Assembly (NCBI GenBank): GCA_002417685.1
Contig: DICP01000092.1
Span: 1-12,611, forward strand
From: Candidatus Mesolinea sp. UBA5823
GTDB taxonomy: Bacteria; Chloroflexota; Anaerolineae; Anaerolineales; Anaerolineaceae
Direction of reading: 5' to 3'
DNA length: 12,611 nt
The number at the start of each line of letters is the position of its first letter. The stretch's first letter is position 1. Position numbers and translations under genes: made by a program. The notes beneath the pieces were generated by a model. It made no database searches and was not told the origin of the DNA. It saw nothing but the letters and a program-made list of their open reading frames with translations. Below are positions 6,227 to 12,447 of the stretch, piece after piece.

Positions 6227-7768
6227 TTAGATCTCCTTGCGCCGCTGAATGCCAACCACAACACCCGCGATGACGATGGCAAGAGGAATAACAGCCACTG
6301 AACCAAAGAGAATGGCATTTTGCACGGCTTGATTCGGGGTAACAAGCGTGCGTTTGGTAGTGGATTTAGCTGTCAGGTTAATCAATTGATCTTGCTTGGC
6401 AACCCAGTCAACGGAGTTGAGGAACAAATCTGCATTACCATAGTATTGATACATAGCGTTGTTGGCAAATTCCGAATCACCAAAAGCAACGATGCGGCTT
6501 CCGCTGCTGCTATCTTCAACAGCTAAGGCTAATGCTAAGGGACCAGCAAGATCACTACCCGTGTCATAGGTAGCTGAGTTATTAAGCAGCGCTTCCATGT
6601 CTGTTTCTCCCCAAGCGTTGGCAGAAGTGTATGCTAATGCTGTTGGCGTGATGGAACTATCCGTCTTAGTGGTCAAGCTTCGGCTGGTAGGAAAAACAGC
6701 GGTCATTCCGGTCAGGCTCGTCGTGATAGCATGGTTACCATAACGCTCCACCACGGCTAAAGTCCCGGTCTGGGAGGTCAGGTCAATGATGAGATCATCT
6801 TCGTATTGGATGTTCCATTCATCAGCCAGCCATGTAGCTAAGGGATCTGGAGAATCTCCAAATTGCGTTAGCGCAGTTGGTTCGAGCATAACAATCAGTC
6901 CACCGCCATTTTCAACAAACGCTTTTAAGAGCGTAACTTCATCTTCACTCAAAGGTTTTTGCGGACCAGCGATAATGATCACTTTGGCGTCCTCAGGGAT
7001 TGTATTCGTCGCAAGTAAATTGAGCTCATTAATGGTGTAATTTTTTGTCGTAAGTTCCCTTACTGCAAAAGCATAACTGGCGGCCTCGTAAGCATCGAAT
7101 GTTGGCTCGCCATGTCCGGTGAGGACGTAAATCACCTTTTCTTCGGGGCTGAGAAGTCGTAAGAGGGCAGAGGTGAGTTGCTGTTCGTTGACTGTGGTGA
7201 TGATCTCTTGGGCATCGCCGGCTTTGAGCACGATACTGCCATCACGTGTAATGCCGGCTTCATTCGCTGCCAACGGGTTCTCATTAGGATCAATAAACTC
7301 ATAACTGAACTTGCCCCGCGCAGCATTACTATAATTGCGTAGCAAAGTCTCGGCGTTCTCTTTGTAGGTGAGGGTGGTGAAGTAGGCTTGAGCTGTGATA
7401 GGCTGATCCAACGATTTGAGCACATTGAGCGTCTCTGGGCTCAGACTGTTGGTTTTATCTGCGGTCAGGTCCCAGCGGATATCGTTGTGATAACCAATGA
7501 GGTTGACCACAACAAGGATGGCAAGCACTGCTAAGATGCTTAGCAGCATGTTGGTGCCATATTTTGCCTGCCTGCCGGAGAAAAACGCGCGCATATCTTC
7601 GGGGTCAAGTAAAATAGAAACCACTAAGGCAACCACACCCACGCCTAAGCAGATTTGGCTCGCTAAAGTGAAGCCCGAGTAAATAATGGTTAACACCAGA
7701 GAAGCAACTGCTGCGATGGCAGCAATTATCAACACAATCTGGGAATATTTAGTTTTATTGGTTTTCAT
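6227..7768 (-). CDS. GldG-like ABC transporter auxiliary protein
   Basis: A 513-residue protein of the GldG / ABC-transporter-auxiliary family. It has three predicted N-terminal membrane helices (about 8-30, 36-54 and 71-92), the family's RWDLTADKTNSLSPET segment just after them, a large extracytoplasmic domain with VIYVLTGHGEPT (near 215-226) and GGGLIVMLEP (near 291-300), and a final helix (about 483-505) ending in RRKEI. Members accompany ABC-2 exporters; in gliding Bacteroidetes GldG works with GldA and GldF, but elsewhere the substrate is unknown. The start is the ATG at 7768, which shares its A with the preceding TAA (TAATG) and has GGAGGT 7 nt upstream inside the permease gene; a GTG at 7777 is a poorer alternative. 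Tight coupling on both sides implies a stoichiometric complex with the permease and the DUF4340 protein. Confidence 0.85.
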   Translation of the reverse strand: MKTNKTKYSQIVLIIAAIAAVASLVLTIIYSGFTLASQICLGVGVVALVVSILLDPEDMRAFFSGRQAKYGTNMLLSILAVLAILVVVNLIGYHNDIRWDLTADKTNSLSPETLNVLKSLDQPITAQAYFTTLTYKENAETLLRNYSNAARGKFSYEFIDPNENPLAANEAGITRDGSIVLKAGDAQEIITTVNEQQLTSALLRLLSPEEKVIYVLTGHGEPTFDAYEAASYAFAVRELTTKNYTINELNLLATNTIPEDAKVIIIAGPQKPLSEDEVTLLKAFVENGGGLIVMLEPTALTQFGDSPDPLATWLADEWNIQYEDDLIIDLTSQTGTLAVVERYGNHAITTSLTGMTAVFPTSRSLTTKTDSSITPTALAYTSANAWGETDMEALLNNSATYDTGSDLAGPLALALAVEDSSSGSRIVAFGDSEFANNAMYQYYGNADLFLNSVDWVAKQDQLINLTAKSTTKRTLVTPNQAVQNAILFGSVAVIPLAIVIAGVVVGIQRRKEI

Positions 7769-8505
7769 TATTTCCACCTCCGCGATTCAATCACACGCGC
7801 CCCTAGGAATAGTGCAAATATAGTTAAACTGATAAAGAAAATCACAGAGCTAAGGCTCACGGAGCCATAGTAAAAAGAGCCATAATAATGCTCTGGCAAG
7901 CTGAGATATTTGAGCAAATCCGATAGGAAGCCTGTAGTATTGCTGGCTGGTGAGGCAATGATCCACATCAACAATATTGCGCCTAATGATGCAAGCAGGG
8001 AGGCAATTGGGTTTTTGAAGAGCGCAGAAATCAGCACACCGATCGCTGTCATCGCGCCGACGGCGAGAATCAAGCCGATATAAACAGCAATCAAAGCAGA
8101 GAAATCAATCCCCGGCTCCACAAAGAAGTTAAGCAGGATGGGGTAAAGCAGGGTGAGCGCTAAACTGCAGAGAAAGAAGAGAAAAATGCCTAACCACTTG
8201 CCTATGATGAGCTCAGCGTCTCGAACTGGAGCCGTCAGGATCAATTCTAGCGTGCCTGTGCGGTTTTCATCCGATATCGAGCGCATGGTCAACACCGGGA
8301 CTCCGAAGAAAAAGATGGGGAAGAGAACCCAATCTAAGAGCACACGCATATCTGGCACATAGGTTTGTGTCTGCATGCCATATTGCAGCAAGATCATGAA
8401 GTAAATCCCGAGGGAGAGGAACATCACCACGCCAAAAACGTACGCAATGGCGTTATGGAATATGGACTTAAATTCTTTTTCAGCAATGGTCCAAATGTTA
8501 CGCAT
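7768..8505 (-). CDS. ABC-2 family (GldF-like) transporter permease
   Basis: A 245-residue integral membrane protein with about six hydrophobic segments (near 15-40, 57-77, 108-130, 138-165, 172-190 and 217-236). The stretch VLTMRSISDENRTGTLELI followed by TAPVRDAELIIGKW after the second helix is typical of ABC-2 permeases of the GldF/NosY class and contacts the ATPase. The ATG at 8505 has AAGGAGGAG upstream and overlaps the ATPase gene's end by 8 bp. The protein probably works as a homodimer with the adjacent ATPase, coupled to the GldG-like and DUF4340 proteins. Its transported substrate cannot be read from the sequence; a polysaccharide, lipid-linked or cell-surface role is only a guess from the family. 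Confidence 0.88.
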   Translation of the reverse strand: MRNIWTIAEKEFKSIFHNAIAYVFGVVMFLSLGIYFMILLQYGMQTQTYVPDMRVLLDWVLFPIFFFGVPVLTMRSISDENRTGTLELILTAPVRDAELIIGKWLGIFLFFLCSLALTLLYPILLNFFVEPGIDFSALIAVYIGLILAVGAMTAIGVLISALFKNPIASLLASLGAILLMWIIASPASNTTGFLSDLLKYLSLPEHYYGSFYYGSVSLSSVIFFISLTIFALFLGARVIESRRWK

Positions 8506-9511
8506 GGTTTTCTCCTCCTTGCTCTGATGGTTCTTGGCTGCTTTGAGATTCAGCTTCTAAAGCTCCCTCCAGCTCTGGCTGAGCTTGCCTTTCGGTTTCT
8601 TCTTCCTGCACTAATTGCAAGAAGATATCCTCCAAGCTCGCTGTTTCAGAATACACTTCCAGAATTTCCAGATTGGCTGCCGTCAGCATGGCAATCACCT
8701 TTGGGCGGATATCCGTCTCGCCTGAGGTTTCCAGGATGATATGATTTTGGGCGTTAATTTCCACACGCAACACGTCTTCAATCCCTTGGAGAATTTCTAT
8801 AGCTGGGGTTGGGTCACTTGCCAAGTGAACAGTCACTTTTTGCGTTCCGGTCAAACGTTTCTGTAGGGCTTCAGGCGTATCTTCGGCGACTAACTGACCG
8901 CGGTTGATGATTAGTACACGATCGCAAATTTGTTGTGCCTCCGAAAGGATGTGCGTCGAAAGTAGCACAGTTTTTTCTTTGCCGATCTCCTCGATGAGCT
9001 TGCGCACCTCAATGATTTGAGCTGGGTCTAAACCGATTGTGGGCTCGTCTAGGATGAGCACGTCGGGGTCGTGAATAAGCGCTTGGGCAAGGCCAACACG
9101 CTGACGCATCCCTTTGGAGAGCTTAGAAATAAAACTGTGCGCTCGGTCGGAGATGTTTACCTTTTCGATAACTTCTGCAACGCGCTCTTCTAAGCGGTCA
9201 ACTTGATGCAATTTTCCCATGTAACGCAGGTATTCGTTGACGCGCATATCTGGGTAAAGTGGTACCGACTCAGGTAGGTATCCAACGATACGGCGTACTT
9301 CCAAAGATTGGTCGATGACGTCATATCCCCCAATTGTCACTTTGCCGGATGTTGGGGGCATGTAACCGGTCAAGATACGCATGGTGGTGGTTTTGCCGGC
9401 GCCATTCGGGCCTAAGAAACCAAGAACTTCACCTTTCTCAGCGTGGAAAGTGAGGTCTTTTACTGCACAGTTTTGGCCATAATACTTCGTTAAGTTTTCA
9501 ACTTTGATCAT
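8498..9511 (-). CDS. ABC transporter ATP-binding protein (GldA-like)
   Basis: A 337-residue cytoplasmic ATPase with every core motif: Walker A GPNGAGKTT (34-42), GYLPES after the Q-loop region (77-82), signature LSKGMRQRV (131-139), Walker B VLILDEPTIGLD (151-162) and the switch histidine in STHIL (185-189). After the nucleotide-binding domain comes the C-terminal extension usual in ABC-2 ATPases (about 215-300), then a glutamate/glutamine/serine-rich tail of about 35 residues ending GGENHA. The ATG at 9511 starts MIKVENLTKYYG, standard for the family, with GGAGG 8 nt upstream; frames extending to 9583 add non-homologous sequence. It is the first gene of the four-gene exporter operon. Family membership is secure, the substrate unknown. 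Confidence 0.93.
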   Translation of the reverse strand: MIKVENLTKYYGQNCAVKDLTFHAEKGEVLGFLGPNGAGKTTTMRILTGYMPPTSGKVTIGGYDVIDQSLEVRRIVGYLPESVPLYPDMRVNEYLRYMGKLHQVDRLEERVAEVIEKVNISDRAHSFISKLSKGMRQRVGLAQALIHDPDVLILDEPTIGLDPAQIIEVRKLIEEIGKEKTVLLSTHILSEAQQICDRVLIINRGQLVAEDTPEALQKRLTGTQKVTVHLASDPTPAIEILQGIEDVLRVEINAQNHIILETSGETDIRPKVIAMLTAANLEILEVYSETASLEDIFLQLVQEEETERQAQPELEGALEAESQSSQEPSEQGGENHA

Positions 9512-9562
9512 AACGGACTCCTCCAAAAGCATTCCTCCTTGAGCTGATCTTGTGTTTATTTC

Positions 9563-9585
9563 ATTTGAATGATTATCAAGCAAAT
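9563..9585. promoter_or_regulatory. Dyad-symmetric operator-like site, Fur-like
   Basis: Two nested pairs of arms, ATTTG (9563-9567) with CAAAT (9581-9585) and TGAT (9570-9573) with ATCA (9575-9578), are centred on T9574: 18 of 23 positions are symmetric. The 15-mer TTTGAATGATTATCA (9564-9578) matches 11 of 14 fixed positions of the Fur 7-1-7 model TGATAAT-n-ATTATCA. It covers the candidate -10 of the ABC operon and lies 52-74 bp before its start, a repressor-like position. The regulator is unproven. Confidence 0.35.
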
Positions 9586-9602
9586 TTGTTTAAGCATGAC
9601 AA
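9572..9602 (-). promoter_or_regulatory. Candidate promoter of the ABC operon
   Basis: On the minus strand TTGTCA (9602-9597, 5/6) is followed by GATAAT (9577-9572, 5/6), but the 19-bp spacer is long. The -10 lies inside the dyad at 9563-9585. No better pair was seen in the 210-bp gap 9512-9721. Confidence 0.25.
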
Positions 9603-9721
9603 TTCTAAGGAAACTCTCATCTTTTTTTCAGCTCAAAATTTTACTACGGCTAATTTGCGGTGCTGGTTTAAAGCATGTATACGAACTATGTAAATTCTGC
9701 TAAGGTAGCGCTCTTGCCAAA

Positions 9722-10774
9722 TTAATGAGTCGCTGCTGCGCCGTCATTACGTATGATGCGCAGCAGCGCAATTTTAGTAGGGTGGTTAAAAGGGGAAGGA
9801 TCCGCGGGTGGATGGTCAATAATGGTTTGAGGAAAACCGGTAATATCTTCTGGCACAGGGATGAGATGTTCAGGCTGCACGAAGCCGGTAGCTTGCAGCT
9901 CCTCCAAGGTTTGCATCACCGCGCTGCCAGGGAGGTAGAGTGCATTATTGATCACGATTAGCTTGCCTTCGTGAGCGACCAATGGGCGCACTTTATTGAT
10001 TAACCTTAGCCAGTTATGCAGCAGGTCAACCGTTCCCTGGGGTGTGTTGGAATATAGCGGTGGGTCCAGGATAACGCAATCAAATAGCACTTTGTGCTGC
10101 TTAAAATACCCTACCACCTTGAAGAAATCCATCGGGAGTATTTCCATACGACCGGAGAAGGAGTTAAGCTGGATGGATTGCTGTGCTAACGTTAGTGCCG
10201 CCTTATTTAGGTCAGTCTGGACTACATTGCGGGCTCCGCCAGCCAATGCCGCGATGCCTAAGGCGCCTGTGTAGGCAAAGCAGTTGAGCACGCTTTTTCC
10301 TGCCATGTTTTGAATCAAGTATTTTCGGAGGTTGCGCGTATCCAAGTAAAAGCTGCAATCCTGATTGAGTGTAAGATTGAGAGCATAGCGCACGCCATGT
10401 TCTGTGATTACGCTTGAAAGCGATCCACCAAAGGTGGTGACGCCCTTTCGCAGTGCGGGATCTGTGGCATGCCGGCGTTTGAGCAATCCACTTGTGAGCC
10501 AAGGGAGGGCTTCGCGGTAGAAGGCAAAAACATCTGGAACAGAATCCTCAAGGGAATCAGGCGGTCGAGTATGGTTGGCTACAACTAATGTACTGGCAAA
10601 TAAATCGACCACCAAACCCGGGCAGCCTTCGTAAAATCCGTTGAATAAGCGCAATGCTTGTGTATGTTCTGGAGCGAGCATAGTTTGCCGCGCGGAGAGT
10701 GCAACAGAAATGCGCTGTAGAAGCTCTTCCCTGGAGTTGATGGTCGAATTGGAAGTCTCGTTATTAGGGTTCAT
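9722..10774 (-). CDS. RlmI/COG1092-like class I SAM-dependent (rRNA) methyltransferase
   Basis: A 350-residue methyltransferase. Its N-terminal part has FNGFYEGCPGLVVDLF (44-59), like the RLVNGEGDGLPGLVVDRY region of RlmI-type enzymes, and NQDCSFYLDTRNLR (137-150), the counterpart of their QKTGFFLDQR segment. The Rossmann core follows: motif I VLNCFAYTGALGIAAL (162-177), the ribose-binding acidic region TDLNKAAL (187-194) and the catalytic-type DPPLYS (237-242). RlmI-family enzymes methylate 23S rRNA cytosine, but no clear N-terminal PUA domain is seen and the length is short of the usual ~390, so the target may differ. The start at 10774 has no Shine-Dalgarno; a -10-like hexamer ends 8 nt upstream, suggesting a leaderless mRNA. 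A large inverted repeat lies over its last codons. The family is good, the exact target uncertain. Confidence 0.75.
   Translation of the reverse strand: MNPNNETSNSTINSREELLQRISVALSARQTMLAPEHTQALRLFNGFYEGCPGLVVDLFASTLVVANHTRPPDSLEDSVPDVFAFYREALPWLTSGLLKRRHATDPALRKGVTTFGGSLSSVITEHGVRYALNLTLNQDCSFYLDTRNLRKYLIQNMAGKSVLNCFAYTGALGIAALAGGARNVVQTDLNKAALTLAQQSIQLNSFSGRMEILPMDFFKVVGYFKQHKVLFDCVILDPPLYSNTPQGTVDLLHNWLRLINKVRPLVAHEGKLIVINNALYLPGSAVMQTLEELQATGFVQPEHLIPVPEDITGFPQTIIDHPPADPSPFNHPTKIALLRIIRNDGAAATH
9731..9768 (-). other. Long stem-loop over the 3' end of the methyltransferase gene
   Basis: CGCTGCTGCGC (9731-9741) and GCGCAGCAGCG (9758-9768) are perfect 11-bp inverted repeats; inside them TCAT (9744-9747) and ATGA (9753-9756) can add four pairs. 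The structure covers the last codons of the leftward gene, whose TAA is at 9724-9722. On the minus strand it is followed by ACTCATTAATTT rather than a clean T-run, so it is at best a weak intrinsic terminator, or a 3'-end stabiliser. Confidence 0.6.
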
Positions 10775-10802
10775 TTGGTAGAATTATCCGAGTAATTATC
10801 AT
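10775..10802 (+). promoter_or_regulatory. Candidate promoter of the ZIP transporter gene
   Basis: TTGGTA (10775-10780, 4/6) and TATCAT (10797-10802, 5/6) are 16 bp apart, giving a 5' leader of about a dozen nt to the ATG at 10823. It overlaps the oppositely directed promoter at 10783-10811, so the two genes may compete for polymerase. AATTATC occurs twice here (10782-10788 and 10794-10800), 12 bp apart, which could be paired regulator half-sites. Confidence 0.4.
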
Positions 10803-10811
10803 AACATTCAA
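10783..10811 (-). promoter_or_regulatory. Candidate promoter giving a leaderless methyltransferase mRNA
   Basis: On the minus strand TTGAAT (10811-10806, 4/6) and GATAAT (10788-10783, 5/6) are exactly 17 bp apart. Only 8 nt separate the -10 from the ATG at 10774, so transcription would start at or next to the start codon. No Shine-Dalgarno is present, in keeping with this. Confidence 0.45.
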
Positions 10812-10822
10812 CGGGTGAAATT

Positions 10823-11635
10823 ATGGTGAGTTTTCTTGAGAATTTTCCTCCGATTATACAAGCACTCTGGGGGACAGGGTTTACATATTTGATGACTGCG
10901 TTAGGCGCCTTAGGCGTTTTCCTAGGCAGAGAGTTAGACAAGCGCCTGCTTAATGGCATGATGGGCTTTGCAGCTGGCGTCATGATCGCTGCGAGTTATT
11001 TCTCGCTTTTAGCACCCGCGATTGAACTTTCTGCTGACCTCCCTGGGCCAATTTGGCTGCCGGCGGTAGGGGGGTTCTTGTTAGGAGGTGGCTTTCTGTG
11101 GGCAGTGGATAAGCTCTTACCGCATCTGCACATTGGGGATGACCAACCTGAAGGCTTGCGCACCACTTGGCAGCGCAATATCCTGCTCGTTTTTGCGATT
11201 ACCCTTCACAACATTCCCGAAGGTTTGGCGGTCGGTGTCGCATTTGGGGCAGCCAATGCCGGCTTGAGTGGTGCTTCGCTAACCTCAGCAATTGCGCTTG
11301 CTTTGGGTATTGGCATTCAAAATTTCCCTGAAGGCATGGCGGTTTCCATGCCCTTACGCGGCGAGGGAATTTCAAAAGGGCGGGCTTTTTTCTGGGGTCA
11401 GCTCTCTGGCTTGGTGGAACCTATTGCCGCGGTGATTGGCGCAGCTGCAACACTTTCGATGCAAAATTTGCTGCCCTATGCCTTGGCTTTTGCTGCTGGC
11501 GCGATGATTTACGTCGTAGCCGAAGAGCTTATCCCTGAGGCAAAGATGAGTTCCAGCGACCACTCTGATATCCCCACCATTGGAGTATTACTTGGCTTTG
11601 CGATTATGATGCTGCTGGATGTGGCTTTAGGCTAA
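10823..11635 (+). CDS. ZIP-family (GufA-type) divalent metal transporter
   Basis: A 270-residue membrane protein of the ZIP family, GufA subgroup, which moves Zn2+ and related divalent metals into the cytoplasm. It has about eight hydrophobic segments, a histidine-bearing loop HLHIGDD (101-107), and the binuclear metal-site motifs on two helices: LHNIPEG (128-134, with H129, N130, E133) and IQNFPEG (165-171, with Q166, N167, E170). Further acidic residues lie in LVEP (E199) and AEELIPE (233-239). Length matches the subgroup. The ATG at 10823 has only a weak GGGTG upstream; the frame begins directly after a TGA-containing leader, so no earlier start is likely. It is transcribed away from the RlmI-like gene and converges on the Trm9-like gene, with 5 bp between stops and no clear terminator. 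A metal-responsive promoter is plausible but not shown. Confidence 0.9.
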   Translation: MVSFLENFPPIIQALWGTGFTYLMTALGALGVFLGRELDKRLLNGMMGFAAGVMIAASYFSLLAPAIELSADLPGPIWLPAVGGFLLGGGFLWAVDKLLPHLHIGDDQPEGLRTTWQRNILLVFAITLHNIPEGLAVGVAFGAANAGLSGASLTSAIALALGIGIQNFPEGMAVSMPLRGEGISKGRAFFWGQLSGLVEPIAAVIGAAATLSMQNLLPYALAFAAGAMIYVVAEELIPEAKMSSSDHSDIPTIGVLLGFAIMMLLDVALG

Positions 11636-11640
11636 GGGGC

Positions 11641-12384
11641 TTAAGGCTTTTCCCATACCTGGTAGAGTGCAAGGCGTTGATTTTTGCCATCTGAGTAGAA
11701 TTCAGAATTTAGGCTTAGACCAGCGGCTTCGCCGAGTGCGATTAATTCCTCTGAAGTAAATACATGGACGTAGCGGCATGCAGGCTGCTCGCTAGCTGGA
11801 CCTGCACGCCAATCGAGCAGGATATCTCCAGGCTCGACTTGCTTAGGGTCGATATCTGCCATTTCCCATGGCAAGATGCGCGCTGTGAGGGCGGGGCTCT
11901 GGAATACTTGCCAAGCCGAGAGCATCAACTGACCTCCAGAGCGCAGAAGCAGTGCACTTTGCGTAAAAATAGCCTGCTGAAGCGCCTTGCCAGGTAAATG
12001 CTGCAACACTGCAAAGCATGTAACGAGGTCAAATGAACCGGGCTGGAACGCATCTGCCCAATGCGGTGAGGACAGGTCAGCTGCATGGAAGCGAAACTCG
12101 GCTGTGGTTTTCAAGAGAGCAACAGCCTGCTGTGCTTCTTGAATAAATGCAAGCGATCCGTCAATTCCAAAGTAAGAACCCTCAAAGCCGGCATGAGCCA
12201 AGGCTAAAGCAAAATTGCCATTCCCGCAGCCTATGTCTAGCAGCTTCGCATTATGGGGGATGGACGGGATTAATTGGCGCACGCCTGGTTGAACATTACG
12301 GCGGGTTTTAGAAAACGAGCTGGCGTTTTGTGCGTAAAATTCGCGATTGATTTCCAAGAGCCTTTCTTGTGTTTGGCTATCCAT
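11641..12384 (-). CDS. Trm9/ALKBH8-like SAM-dependent methyltransferase
   Basis: A 247-residue class I methyltransferase. It begins with a helix EINREFYAQNASSFSKTRRN (11-30) and has motif I LLDIGCGNG (48-56), an acidic ribose contact GIDGS (73-77), AADLSSPHW (101-109), FAVLQHL (124-130) and LLLRSGGQLMLSAWQVFQ (145-162). Several points match the tRNA methyltransferase domain of Trm9 and ALKBH8, recalled from the human protein: FY..A..FS.TR before motif I, AV(I/L)xHxx, the LIYVWAxEQ-like LMLSAWQVFQ, a (V/L)PW, RYxHVF (204-209) and the closing strand with an EK. Trm9 methylates 5-carboxymethyluridine at tRNA position 34. No Shine-Dalgarno precedes the ATG at 12384; an extended -10 ends 6 nt upstream. 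It is divergent from a gene that may encode Elp3, which would make its substrate. Methyltransferase: firm; Trm9-like: good; tRNA target: inference. Confidence 0.78.
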   Translation of the reverse strand: MDSQTQERLLEINREFYAQNASSFSKTRRNVQPGVRQLIPSIPHNAKLLDIGCGNGNFALALAHAGFEGSYFGIDGSLAFIQEAQQAVALLKTTAEFRFHAADLSSPHWADAFQPGSFDLVTCFAVLQHLPGKALQQAIFTQSALLLRSGGQLMLSAWQVFQSPALTARILPWEMADIDPKQVEPGDILLDWRAGPASEQPACRYVHVFTSEELIALGEAAGLSLNSEFYSDGKNQRLALYQVWEKP

Positions 12385-12390
12385 AAACTG

Positions 12391-12399
12391 AGTATATCA
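12391..12399 (-). promoter_or_regulatory. Extended -10 promoter giving a leaderless Trm9-like mRNA
   Basis: On the minus strand TGATATACT (12399-12391) fits TGn-TATAAT with one mismatch; extended -10 promoters need little -35, and none is clear. Only CAGTTT separates it from the ATG at 12384, so transcription should begin at the start codon. Confidence 0.5.
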
Positions 12400-12435
12400 G
12401 CTTCGGCAAGCAAGTGTTTGCCTCAGAGAAGCAGG

Positions 12436-12441
12436 TAAAAT
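12436..12441 (+). promoter_or_regulatory. -10 hexamer 6 nt before the right-edge start
   Basis: TAAAAT (5/6 to TATAAT) is separated from the ATG at 12448 by six bases (ACTTTT). No convincing -35 was found, and the only Shine-Dalgarno-like bases (AGG at 12433-12435) are 12 nt from the ATG, so a leaderless transcript is plausible. Confidence 0.35.
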
Positions 12442-12447
12442 ACTTTT

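Noticed and set aside
6226..6345. Extended start of the DUF4340 protein
   Set aside because: It would overlap the GldG-like gene by about 120 bp, and the ATG at 6225 has AAGGAG and a 1-bp gap from the upstream stop.
7132..7425. Minus-strand open frame inside the GldG-like gene
   Set aside because: Composition is odd (Ser/Pro-rich, low similarity to anything) and it lies in another frame of a clear gene.
9512..9583. Longer ABC ATPase start, or a small leader ORF
   Set aside because: The extra residues match no ABC ATPase N-terminus; GGAGG is placed correctly for the ATG at 9511.
11621..11660. Possible terminator between the convergent ZIP and Trm9-like genes
   Set aside because: CTTAAG and GGCTTA/TAAGG-like pieces are present, but I could not draw a stem longer than a few pairs with a T-run.
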